From: Cryomorphaceae bacterium
Lineage (GTDB): Bacteria; Bacteroidota; Bacteroidia; Flavobacteriales; Schleiferiaceae
Direction of reading: 5' to 3'
Length of the DNA stretch: 36,507 bases
NCBI GenBank assembly: GCA_024639785.1
Contig: JAHEGI010000010.1
Span: forward strand, 1-36,507
The first letter of the stretch is position 1; each line of letters opens with the position of its first letter. The position numbers and the translations under genes were made by a program. The notes beneath the pieces are model-generated. The model saw nothing but the letters and a program-made list of their open reading frames with translations, made no database searches and was not told the DNA's origin. Positions 1 to 7,015 of the stretch are shown in pieces.

Positions 1-60
1 TACACCATCCGCTTGAGCGGCGAGCAAGGCGAAAGCAACCTCCGCGTGGTGCTTCAGTAA
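1..60 (+). CDS. 3' end of a protein, possibly a type IX secretion C-terminal domain
   Basis: Frame 1 is open from the window edge to a TAA at 58-60 and encodes 19 residues ending NLRVVLQ. The pattern of YTIRL, a short glycine/polar turn and a final VVLQ strand resembles the last two beta-strands of type A sorting domains of Bacteroidota type IX secretion substrates. A strong terminator follows 30 bases later, which supports this being a real gene end. The rest of the protein lies outside the window, so the passenger function is unknown. The family call is inference from very few residues. Confidence 0.5.
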   Translation, partial: YTIRLSGEQGESNLRVVLQ

Positions 61-89
61 GTCGCCCCAATCGGAAACGATTATCCACA

Positions 90-121
90 AGCCCCCGGCC
101 AAGTGCCGGGGGCTTTTTTTT
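90..121 (+). terminator. Rho-independent terminator
   Basis: A perfect 10-bp stem (90-99 with 105-114) has a 5-nt loop and runs into an unbroken T tract. It closes the transcription unit of the gene ending at 60. Confidence 0.9.
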
Positions 122-127
122 GCCCCG

Positions 128-135
128 TACTTTTG
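128..135 (+). promoter_or_regulatory. -7 promoter box TACTTTTG of the Smr gene
   Basis: The sequence matches the Bacteroidota -7 consensus TAnnTTTG exactly. It ends only four bases before the ATG at 140, so the transcript would have almost no leader. No good -33 TTTG is seen at the usual distance, because the terminator stem occupies that space. Confidence 0.55.
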
Positions 136-139
136 ACGG

Positions 140-679
140 ATGCAAAATGCGTTTCAAATCGGAGACCTGGTGACTTTCCTCGATGAAGTCGGGGAGGGGT
201 GCGTGATTGCTGTGGATGGGAATCAAGTGCAAGTCCAGGTCGGTGATTTCTCTCGCTGGCATGACTTGGAGGAGCTCATACCACGCGACCGAGGCATGGA
301 TCACTTGTTGTCGAATGGCCCAGTCAAACAGAAAGACTTAGAGATTCAGGCGATAAATGAACCCGCACTGCCCTCCATGCAGGCGGCCAAGCTCGGAGCG
401 CGAGAGGTAGATCTTCATTTGCACGAGCTCCCCCCGTTGCATATCGGGGCTACGGATCACGAAAAGTTACTCCATCAACTACACTATGCCCGAACTGCGA
501 TCACCCAAGCCAGGTCCTCAGGTGAGCGCAAACTGGTTTTGATTCATGGGAAAGGCACAGGGCGCTTGCGCCATGAACTAGAGCAAATGCTGCGAAAGGA
601 CCAAGGTCTGCGCTATTATGACGCTTCCTATCAACTCTTTGGACAAGGGGCTTTGGAGGTGGAAATTTTACGCAGGTAG
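140..679 (+). CDS. DUF2027/Smr-domain protein
   Basis: This 179-residue protein has an N-terminal small barrel-like region (about 5-50) as in DUF2027 proteins of Bacteroidota. A low-complexity linker follows, and then a C-terminal Smr domain (about 88-179). The Smr signature is seen as VDLH at 90-93 and HGKGTG at 136-141, the loop typical of the MutS2 C-terminal nuclease fold. Smr domains bind and nick branched DNA or cleave RNA; the substrate here is not predictable. It stands alone between a terminator and rnpB. The start is set by the only upstream ATG and by the promoter box just before it. The family call is firm and the biological role unknown. Confidence 0.85.
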   Translation: MQNAFQIGDLVTFLDEVGEGCVIAVDGNQVQVQVGDFSRWHDLEELIPRDRGMDHLLSNGPVKQKDLEIQAINEPALPSMQAAKLGAREVDLHLHELPPLHIGATDHEKLLHQLHYARTAITQARSSGERKLVLIHGKGTGRLRHELEQMLRKDQGLRYYDASYQLFGQGALEVEILRR

Positions 680-687
680 AAATAGCC

Positions 688-695
688 TACCTTTG
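688..695 (+). promoter_or_regulatory. -7 promoter box TACCTTTG of rnpB
   Basis: An exact TAnnTTTG match ends 7 nt before the predicted 5' end of RNase P RNA at 703. This spacing is internally useful because it calibrates where transcription starts relative to this box in this genome. Confidence 0.7.
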
Positions 696-702
696 CACTT
701 GC

Positions 703-1084
703 GTACAGCCGGCCTTGTCGCCTTGATTTTCAAGGAGGAAAGTCCGGACAACACAGAGCACCGCGCTTCTTAACAGGAAGGCAGTTGACCCGCAAGGGGA
801 GGCTGACAGCTAGTGCCACAGAGAGGGAAACCGCCACGAGGCATCGATCGAGCACCGTGGTAAGGGTGAAAAGGTGGGGTAAGAGCCCACCAGCAGTTTG
901 GGCAACCGAGCTGGCTAGGTAAACCTCGCGGGTTGAAATGCCATGTAAACCGATGCTTGAGAGCGGCTCGCTCAATGTCGGAGGGTAGGCAGATGGAGCA
1001 AGTGGGTGACTGCTTGCCTAGATCAATGACAAGGACGTGCTTCGGCGCGGACAGAATCCGGCTTATACGGCTGTACGTTTTTTT
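703..1084 (+). ncRNA. rnpB: RNase P RNA, bacterial class A
   Basis: This is the catalytic RNA that removes 5' leaders from pre-tRNAs. The universal core is plainly present: GAGGAAAGTCC at 735-745, the GGTAAGGGTGAAA segment near 858, the GGGTAAGAGCCCACC segment near 878, and ACAGAATCCGGCTTA at 1051-1065. The terminal helix P1 forms between 703-711 and 1068-1076 (9 bp). A T tract at 1078-1084 follows and serves as terminator. Open reading frames across this segment on both strands are spurious. Confidence 0.96.
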
Positions 1085-1109
1085 ATCACTCCGGCTCAGA
1101 AAAGCCACC

Positions 1110-1117
1110 TACCTTTG
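1110..1117 (+). promoter_or_regulatory. -7 promoter box TACCTTTG of the helicase gene
   Basis: An exact TAnnTTTG match lies 17 bases before the ATG at 1135, predicting a leader of about 10 nt. No Shine-Dalgarno sequence is visible, as is common in Bacteroidota. The box and the following GCAC are identical to those in front of rnpB. Confidence 0.6.
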
Positions 1118-1134
1118 CACACTTAAATTTCCCT

Positions 1135-2940
1135 ATGACTTTATTCAACACCCTCGGGCTCAACCAGCCTTTGCTTGACGCGATAGACGCTTTGGGCTTT
1201 ACCGAAGCAACCCCGATTCAAGCGGAGACCATCCCTGCCTTATTGGCAGACGAGGGAAAGCGCGATATGATCGCTTTGGCCCAAACCGGTACCGGCAAGA
1301 CGGCCGCCTTTGGACTTCCTATTTTACAAATTCTTGATAGCCAGCGCGGCGCGGAGCCTAAAAAGCCCAGCGTCCTCATTTTATCTCCAACTCGTGAACT
1401 CTGTGTTCAAATCGCGGGAGAGATGGAAAAGTATGCCGCAAATATGCGCCATATCCGCCTTCTCGCGGTCTACGGTGGCTCCAGCATTCGGACGCAGCAA
1501 ACCGCCATGCGCAAGGGAATTGACATCCTTGTGGCTACGCCTGGGCGTATGATGGACTTAGCTCGTCGTGGAGATGTGCAGTTTGATGCCTTGCAAACGC
1601 TGGTGTTGGATGAATCCGACGAAATGCTGAACATGGGTTTCTTGGACGATGTTCGCGAAGTATTGGAACAAGCGCCTGACGGCATGAACACGTGGTTGTT
1701 CAGCGCGACGTTGCCCAAGCCCATTGAGAAGATCACGAAAGAATTCATGGAGGATCCTTTGCGTGTCCAAATTGGACAGCGCAATATGGCTTCCACCCAG
1801 GTAGAGCATTTTGCTTTTTTGACTACCCGTGAGAATCGCTACAAAGGGTTGCGCCGATTGATTGATAGCTCACCAGGGATGTACGCGATGATTTTCTGTA
1901 CGACGAAAGTTGAAACCCAGGAGACCGCAGAATCGCTTATCGGAGATGGGTATACGGCGGCAGCCTTACACGGTGATCTTTCGCAGCAGCAACGTGATTT
2001 GGTCATGCATGCCTTCCGTACCAAGCAAGTGCGTCTATTGGTATGTACCGATGTGGCAGCGCGTGGTATTGATGTGAAGGAGATCAGCCACGTGATTCAC
2101 CACCGACTTCCGAATGACCTAGAGAGTTACAATCACCGTTCAGGTCGCACTGGCCGTGCGGGCAACACGGGAATTTCTTGGGCGATGGTGACCAATGCTG
2201 AAGCGCGTAAGTTGACTGCGCTAGAGCGTGAAATTAAACGTGAAATCAAGCGGGCACAGTTTCCTTCTCGTAACGATGTCGTACTAGGTCAGTTGCAGCA
2301 TTTTGCGCAGAAGGTTGCGGCACAATCCGAAGGAATGGAGCTCGTAGAAGAGCACGTGGCTTCACTTATGCCCCTTTTTGAAGGTCTTTCAACCAAGGAA
2401 TTGGTTTCAAAGTTTTTGGCTGCAGAGTTTGACGTTTTATTCCGTCACTACGCAGAGCATGTCGACTTGGACTTGAATCGCAGTGAACGCAAACGCAATG
2501 ATCGCCAGGATCGCTTTGAGCGTGATGGTGAAGATCGTGGGCCTCGCCACGCTGGCCGCGCGGATGAGCAGCGCTTCTGGATCAACCTGGGCGAGAAACA
2601 TGGATTTACATGGCCATTGCTCAAGGATTTTGTCCGTGAGGTGGGCCGTTTAGGTGACTTTGATGTTCAAGGAGTCAACGTGGGCCCTGCCCACGGGTAT
2701 TTCACGATTCCTTCGGGCCGTGCGGACGAAGTGCGTTCTGCCATGGAGAATTCTGAATTTAACGGAATCCGCGTGAAGCTAGATCCGGTAGAGCACCATG
2801 TGGGTCGCTATGATCGTCCTCGGGATGACAACGGAAGCCGTATGCGCGGCCGTGGAGGTCGTCCTGGCGGATTTAGTGGAGGGCGCCGAGATAACGCTCG
2901 GCCTCCAGGGCGGCCATACAACCGGTCCCCGCGGCGGTAA
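1135..2940 (+). CDS. deaD: DEAD-box RNA helicase, DeaD/CsdA type
   Basis: This ATP-dependent RNA helicase of 601 residues probably acts in ribosome assembly and RNA turnover. It has the Q motif (GFTEATPIQ, 21-29), motif I AQTGTGKT (49-56), motif Ia PTREL (85-89), motif III SAT (190-192), motif V ARGID and motif VI HRSGRTGRAG (334-343). Motif II reads DESD (159-162) rather than DEAD. Residues about 478-550 match the DbpA/CsdA-type RNA-binding domain, and 555-601 form a basic RGG-like tail. The last 22 codons overlap trxB on the opposite strand. It is monocistronic behind its own promoter box. The family call is firm; deaD is the closest name, not a proven orthologue. Confidence 0.93.
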   Translation: MTLFNTLGLNQPLLDAIDALGFTEATPIQAETIPALLADEGKRDMIALAQTGTGKTAAFGLPILQILDSQRGAEPKKPSVLILSPTRELCVQIAGEMEKYAANMRHIRLLAVYGGSSIRTQQTAMRKGIDILVATPGRMMDLARRGDVQFDALQTLVLDESDEMLNMGFLDDVREVLEQAPDGMNTWLFSATLPKPIEKITKEFMEDPLRVQIGQRNMASTQVEHFAFLTTRENRYKGLRRLIDSSPGMYAMIFCTTKVETQETAESLIGDGYTAAALHGDLSQQQRDLVMHAFRTKQVRLLVCTDVAARGIDVKEISHVIHHRLPNDLESYNHRSGRTGRAGNTGISWAMVTNAEARKLTALEREIKREIKRAQFPSRNDVVLGQLQHFAQKVAAQSEGMELVEEHVASLMPLFEGLSTKELVSKFLAAEFDVLFRHYAEHVDLDLNRSERKRNDRQDRFERDGEDRGPRHAGRADEQRFWINLGEKHGFTWPLLKDFVREVGRLGDFDVQGVNVGPAHGYFTIPSGRADEVRSAMENSEFNGIRVKLDPVEHHVGRYDRPRDDNGSRMRGRGGRPGGFSGGRRDNARPPGRPYNRSPRR

Positions 2941-3808
2941 TCGCCTGACGGTAGACCTTGTCTTGGACATCTCCCGCAGCAAACACGCCAGGTCGAACGG
3001 TTTCCGTTTTGCCTGGCGTTGTCTTTAAGTAGCCTGTTTCATCCATGACCAATTGGCCTTTGAATATATCCGTGTTGGGTTTGTGGCCAATGGCAACAAA
3101 AAATCCTTTGGCGGGAATGACCGACTCTTCGCCGCTAATGCGATCGCGGACTTTGACGCCTTCTACACTCTGACCGCCTTGGAGTTCTACGGTTTCAGTA
3201 TTCCAGCGCACTTCAATGTTTGGGGTAGAGAGTACGCGGTTCTGCATGGCTTTGGAGGCGCGCATTTCGTCGCGACGCACCAATAATGTGACTTTCGGAC
3301 AGAGTTTAGCCAAGTAGGTTGCCTCTTCGGCAGCGGTATCTCCACCGCCAACGATCACGACATCCATGCCTTTGTAGAAGAAGCCATCACACACGGCACA
3401 AGCACTCACGCCAAAGCCCATAAATTTCTCTTCGGACGGAAGTCCGAGGTATTGCGCTGAAGCGCCGGTACTGATGATCACGCTGCGCGCTTGGATTTCA
3501 GTGGTTTCGTCCACGGTTACATGATGCCAGCCGCCGACTTCTTCACTGAATTTTACCTGGGTAACCAAGCCCCACCGTACGTCGGTGCCGAAGCGCTCAG
3601 CCTGCTTTTTGAGGTCTTCCATCATCGCATTGCCGTCCACTCCGTCCGGATAGCCGGGGAAATTGTCTACTTCGGTGGTCGTAGTAAGCTGTCCGCCGGG
3701 CTGAAGGCCCACATACATGACGGGCTTGAGGTCAGCGCGTGAAGCGTAAATGGCGGCAGTGTATCCGGCGGGGCCAGAACCAATGATGAGGCATTCAATT
3801 TGTTCCAT
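2873..3808 (-). CDS. trxB: Thioredoxin reductase (NADPH)
   Basis: This cytosolic flavoenzyme transfers electrons from NADPH to thioredoxin. The 311 residues match the low-molecular-weight family: FAD-binding GSGPAG (10-15), the redox pair CAVC (137-140), the NADPH loop GGGDTAAEEA (from 154) and a C-terminal AAGDV FAD motif. The end, with the conserved AITAAGTGCMAALEAERYL segment, is strongly constrained in this family. It is encoded antisense to the helicase tail, a 68-bp tail-to-tail overlap. The start ATG at 3808 is set by the MEQIECLIIGSG N-terminus and a TAnnTTTG box 8 bases upstream. Confidence 0.96.
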   Translation of the reverse strand: MEQIECLIIGSGPAGYTAAIYASRADLKPVMYVGLQPGGQLTTTTEVDNFPGYPDGVDGNAMMEDLKKQAERFGTDVRWGLVTQVKFSEEVGGWHHVTVDETTEIQARSVIISTGASAQYLGLPSEEKFMGFGVSACAVCDGFFYKGMDVVIVGGGDTAAEEATYLAKLCPKVTLLVRRDEMRASKAMQNRVLSTPNIEVRWNTETVELQGGQSVEGVKVRDRISGEESVIPAKGFFVAIGHKPNTDIFKGQLVMDETGYLKTTPGKTETVRPGVFAAGDVQDKVYRQAITAAGTGCMAALEAERYLGALH

Positions 3809-3815
3809 AGTGTGG

Positions 3816-3823
3816 CAAAAATA
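3816..3823 (-). promoter_or_regulatory. -7 promoter box TATTTTTG of trxB
   Basis: Read on the minus strand this is an exact TAnnTTTG. It ends 8 bases before the trxB start codon. With the rnpB spacing as guide, transcription would start at or next to the ATG, so the mRNA may be leaderless. Confidence 0.6.
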
Positions 3824-3881
3824 GGGCTTGGATCGGCTAGAAATGTGACTTTGAATGGACCTAAACTTTCTGGCTTTTGCA

Positions 3882-3889
3882 TATCTTTG
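3882..3889 (+). promoter_or_regulatory. -7 promoter box TATCTTTG of tRNA-Pro
   Basis: An exact TAnnTTTG ends 11 bases before the mature tRNA 5' end, giving a leader of about 4 nt. No good -33 element is seen at 17-20 nt. Confidence 0.6.
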
Positions 3890-3899
3890 CCGCCCTCCT

Positions 3900-3975
3900 C
3901 GGGATGTAGCTCAGGTGGTAGAGTACACGTCTGGGGGGCGTGTGGTCGCACGTTCGAATCGTGTCATCCCGACCA
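3900..3975 (+). tRNA. tRNA-Pro (anticodon GGG)
   Basis: The acceptor stem CGGGATG/CATCCCG (3900-3906 with 3965-3971) is perfect. The D arm, the anticodon arm with loop CTGGGGG (anticodon 3933-3935), and the T arm with loop TTCGAAT all fold. Discriminator A is at 3972 and CCA (3973-3975) is encoded. The CGGGATG start is typical of bacterial tRNA-Pro. Confidence 0.95.
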
Positions 3976-3986
3976 AAGGACCCCTA

Positions 3987-4014
3987 AACCCGCACTGAGA
4001 AGTGCGGGTTTTTT
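3987..4014 (+). terminator. Rho-independent terminator after tRNA-Pro
   Basis: A perfect 10-bp stem (3987-3996 with 4001-4010) has a GAGA loop and is followed by T residues. It ends the tRNA-Pro transcript. Confidence 0.9.
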
Positions 4015-4303
4015 ATTGTTAATAGGCTTGCAGTAAGGCATTTGGCTATTTCGAGGCGGGTATATTGACCTTGAGTTTTTGATTCAAAGGACCTGGTTTA
4101 GCATGGTTTTCAAAGGGTTTTTTTCGCTGCTTTTTTGAGGGCTCGATAGAAAATGATTGATTTCCAACCGCGAGGAGTGATCGTCTGCCCATGGGCTCAA
4201 GATGCTCGTTGTTTAAACATTTACTTTATTCGATAATTAAATAATTGAAAATGAGCATTATAGATCAAAAATAGAATTTGTGAACATAGTTTTTAACAAG
4301 CCC
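4015..4303. other. Intergenic, AT-rich, no feature recognised
   Basis: No open reading frame with a plausible start and no RNA fold was recognised between the tRNA terminator and the promoter of the structured RNA. The composition becomes markedly AT-rich from about 4200. Confidence 0.5.
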
Positions 4304-4333
4304 TTGATTTATTCTATTCTATAAGTACTTTCA
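4304..4333 (+). promoter_or_regulatory. Promoter of the large structured RNA
   Basis: TTG at 4304-4306 is separated by exactly 19 bases from TACTTTCA at 4326-4333. This is a -33/-7 pair of Bacteroidota type with one mismatch in the -7 box (TTTC for TTTG). It lies in AT-rich DNA and predicts a start near 4339-4341, where the structured purine-rich sequence begins. Confidence 0.55.
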
Positions 4334-4339
4334 TAAAGC

Positions 4340-4996
4340 GCAACAGCAGAACGGCAACGGCCACTGTTGGTCCGAGGGTGCGAAAGGGCCCGAGGATGTG
4401 TCTCAAAACCAGCAGACTAACTAGAGGTTAATGTACCAAAAGATCGCGAGCTGAACGAAAGTTAGACCTAGAAATAGGAATGTTTTGAGGGCTGAATGGA
4501 AGAGTCTCTGACTTGGCAACAGGAAAGAGAGGACGTAAGGGAGACCGCAAGGCGACCCCAGGACTTCGAAAGAAGGCCTGCTGAGAGCCCCGCAAGGGAG
4601 AATCAGAAGTAAAACCAGACAGCAAGTCCGAAGCGAAGCGAAAGTGAGGCTGAGGACAACCAAGTGTGGATTTCGGTCTATACTTGCCTGCAAAGGAAGC
4701 CTTAGCGACCGCAAGGAAGCCGAGGGGACCCCTGGATCGCCAGGCTAGCTGTGAACAACGGTTAGAGCGCAGAGCCACGAGGCAACTCGATTTTGGGATA
4801 GAAATCGGCTTCCTGAACCACCGCGGACAGGAGGTATGCCACGAGGCAAAAACCGGCTGAAACGGACGATGAAAGAGGCGTCACGAGTACAGAGTTAAAT
4901 CTGGAAATTTCGGCGGGAGACCATCCCACGGGATGTCATACGCCAGGCAACTGGAGCGTGAAAGGGCGATGTCTACGGATGTCGCCCTTGTCTTTT
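4340..4996 (+). ncRNA. Candidate large structured non-coding RNA, unassigned
   Basis: This stretch of about 650 bases has no plausible gene on either strand, yet the plus strand is purine-rich and full of short hairpins. Those closed by GNRA loops include 4467-4478 (GAAA), 4512-4523 (GCAA), 4564-4575 (GAAA), 4589-4598 (GCAA), 4778-4789 (GCAA) and 4943-4954 (GCAA). Other stems are 4341-4346/4364-4369, 4731-4735/4740-4744, 4811-4815/4828-4832, 4837-4840/4845-4848, 4865-4868/4879-4882 and 4912-4915/4941-4944. An 8-bp helix, 4402-4409 with 4482-4489, encloses a subdomain. A promoter precedes it and a terminator hairpin ends it. No group II domain V or group I core was recognised. Identity is unknown. 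Large RNAs such as GOLLD or ROOL, also often near tRNAs, are possible comparators but no sequence match is claimed. Confidence 0.65.
4962..4996 (+). terminator. Terminator of the structured RNA
   Basis: An 8-bp stem (4962-4969 with 4982-4989) with a 12-nt loop is followed by GTCTTTT. It ends the RNA just before the tail of the convergent oxidoreductase gene at 5010. Confidence 0.65.
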
Positions 4997-5009
4997 GCTC
5001 AAAATTGGT

Positions 5010-6149
5010 TTATTCGAGTAGGTCGGCCATTTGCTGTCCTAGAACGGGGGCTAGGGCGACCCCCATGCCGCCCATGCGCGCAGCGACATAGCACTGGTCA
5101 TTTTCTGCATGTACATAGGGCATTTTGCTGCCATTCGAAGAAAAAGCCATGATGCCGGCCCATCGCTCTTCGATATCGAAAGAGGAAGAAGGCAGCAAGA
5201 CTTCTCGGGCGTAGCGTTCGAGATAATCCTGGACTTCATTGCTTATCCTGGCTTGATGGCTTTGCTCTGCTTGACGGAAAGCATTTCGGCCACCGCCCAA
5301 AAGCAGTCGATCCCCAATGTTTCTAAAATAGAGATACCCTGCATCCGCATGGTAGGTGCCTCGAAATGGGAGGCCTGGAATCGGGGAGGTAAGCAAGACC
5401 TGACCTCGCCCGGGAAGTACATCTAGGTGGGGTAGAAGTTCCGAGGCCCAGGCATTAGCCGCTACCACGACTTGACGAGCTTCAATTTCTCCATGCACGC
5501 TGGGTATTTTCCAAGTTTCGCCAATTCGTACCCATTCGGTTTTGGGAGGGACGTGTAGACCCTGGCACCACTGAGCGCCGAGCGAATGCACTTTGGCGCT
5601 GAGGGCCTGATGGGCTTTACCTGGATGAAGTCCTGCTTCATGCAAGATCTGAATGGTATATGGGAGCTTCGGGCCGATAGAGGAAGCGATTTGATAGACT
5701 CTTCCTGGAATCTCAGCCGCATGAGCGAGGGAATTCAAGTGATCTAAAGATGCCAAAACCGCCTGGTAGCTTTCTTTTTCCTGGTCTGAAAATACCTCAT
5801 GTCCATGCTCCGGAGTCCAATCTATCGCCCGCGCATCAAAATGCGCCAACCAAGCTTGCAACCCTTGATATCTCCAGGAAAGGCGCTGTATGATTTCCGC
5901 TTCGCTTTCATGTTGTAAGTCATCCAACAGCTCGGTTGGGCTTCCAAAGCATGCGAAACCGGCATTTCGGGTGCTTGCTCCAGCCTGGCCATGTGGAAGC
6001 TGGTCGACCAACAGGACTTTTTTCCCGGGAGATTGCCGCAAATAATGGTAGGCAGTCCAAAGTCCAACCATGCCCGAACCGATGATCAAAACGTCAAAGG
6101 AGCCGAGGGTTCGATGACTTTCCCAGTGAGAAGGGCTGAACTTGAACAT
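5010..6149 (-). CDS. FAD-dependent oxidoreductase, DAO family
   Basis: This 379-residue flavoprotein belongs to the D-amino-acid oxidase/glycine oxidase superfamily. The dinucleotide-binding motif is GSGMVG (24-29). The following ASTRNAGFACFG segment is typical of DAO proteins. The C-terminal RMGGMGVALAPVLG segment forms the second FAD contact. Relatives oxidise secondary or primary amines, releasing imine and reducing FAD; the actual substrate cannot be read from sequence. It is monocistronic and convergent with the structured RNA. Upstream, TATTTTG is a near match to a -7 box but one base short. The family is firm and the substrate unknown. Confidence 0.88.
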   Translation of the reverse strand: MFKFSPSHWESHRTLGSFDVLIIGSGMVGLWTAYHYLRQSPGKKVLLVDQLPHGQAGASTRNAGFACFGSPTELLDDLQHESEAEIIQRLSWRYQGLQAWLAHFDARAIDWTPEHGHEVFSDQEKESYQAVLASLDHLNSLAHAAEIPGRVYQIASSIGPKLPYTIQILHEAGLHPGKAHQALSAKVHSLGAQWCQGLHVPPKTEWVRIGETWKIPSVHGEIEARQVVVAANAWASELLPHLDVLPGRGQVLLTSPIPGLPFRGTYHADAGYLYFRNIGDRLLLGGGRNAFRQAEQSHQARISNEVQDYLERYAREVLLPSSSFDIEERWAGIMAFSSNGSKMPYVHAENDQCYVAARMGGMGVALAPVLGQQMADLLE

Positions 6150-6247
6150 ACTAGAGTCTAAATGGTTAAAATCTGAAAAGGATGCAAAATAGGGGCACTC
6201 TTTTTGCTAATAATTGAGAACTTTGCAACACTAAACGGAACGACTAC

Positions 6248-6949
6248 ATGCGAATAGAATTTTCTCCTGATGAATTTAAGGTGGCTTTGGCTACTTCGGT
6301 AGTGGTTTTTGGTTTTGATGGAGAAAACTTGAAAACGCTCGTGGCCAAAAAAGTGGGCAGTCCATTTGAGGGTGCATGGATTATTCCTTCTTCAGTCGTT
6401 CGAGCGGAGGAAGATCCAGCCTTTGTGGCTAAAGAGTTGCTCGCTCGAATCACGGGCAAGGATAATTGGTTACTCGAAAAGCTCAATGGCTTTGCTGAAC
6501 CCTACCGAAATCCAGTAGGACGGGTTATCAATATTGCCTATTACTGTACAATTCGGTTGGATGATGCCTTAGAAAACAATCTCAAGAAAGAGGGGTATTC
6601 GTGGGTTTCAGTCAGCGATATTCCGCGAATGGCCTACGATCACAATGAAATCATGGAATATGCCAAGGAGCGATTAAAGCGCCGGGTGAAGCGTCGTCCG
6701 ATAGGTTTCAGCCTCTTGCCCGCTGAATTCACTTTGAACAATATTCAACGTTTGTATGAATGTGCGCTAGGTAAGGCCTTTGACAAGCGCAATTTTCGTC
6801 GCAAACTCCTCAAGAGTCAACTCTTGCTAGAGACGGAAAACTTCATCCGTTCCTCAGAGCGGGCAAAACGGCCCTCTCGACTTTATAAGTTTAATGAGAA
6901 AAAATATCGTACCCTGACCCTGAAGGGCTACGACTTTGTCTATCAATAA
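6248..6949 (+). CDS. NrtR-like regulator with degenerate Nudix domain
   Basis: This 233-residue protein has a Nudix-fold N-terminal half (about 10-135) joined to a C-terminal winged-helix region (about 150-233) ending in LKGYDFVY. This is the layout of the NrtR/AraR group of transcription factors, which use a Nudix domain to sense ADP-ribose, sugars or related ligands. The Nudix box at 48-70 keeps Glu54 but has KELLAR where active enzymes have REUxEE. It should therefore bind a ligand rather than hydrolyse one. No NAD or sugar-use genes lie beside it, so the regulon is unknown. The start ATG is the first in frame. Confidence 0.8.
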   Translation: MRIEFSPDEFKVALATSVVVFGFDGENLKTLVAKKVGSPFEGAWIIPSSVVRAEEDPAFVAKELLARITGKDNWLLEKLNGFAEPYRNPVGRVINIAYYCTIRLDDALENNLKKEGYSWVSVSDIPRMAYDHNEIMEYAKERLKRRVKRRPIGFSLLPAEFTLNNIQRLYECALGKAFDKRNFRRKLLKSQLLLETENFIRSSERAKRPSRLYKFNEKKYRTLTLKGYDFVYQ

Positions 6950-6967
6950 GCGCCGTCGGCGCAAGAA

Positions 6968-6996
6968 AAAAGGGGCGCCCAACGGGCGCCCCTTTT
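6968..6996. terminator. Bidirectional terminator
   Basis: A perfect 13-bp GC-rich stem (6968-6980 with 6984-6996) has A residues on the left and T residues on the right. It serves both the regulator gene (plus) and the convergent transporter gene (minus). A second small hairpin, 6950-6954 with 6958-6962, lies just upstream. Confidence 0.85.
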
Positions 6997-7015
6997 GTTT
7001 TAGCAAACAAAATGC

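Noticed and set aside
933-1178. Plus-strand frame running from rnpB into the helicase gene
   Set aside because: It translates RNase P RNA and a promoter and has no family features.
4421-4860. Open reading frames of 64-116 codons on both strands across the structured RNA
   Set aside because: They have no family features, overlap one another in several frames, and lie on a stretch whose hairpins explain the sequence better.
4379-4996. Group II intron, suggested by GTGCG at 4379 and GAAA-rich stems
   Set aside because: No domain V hairpin with the AGC triad and no reverse transcriptase remnant were found, so the intron reading is unsupported.
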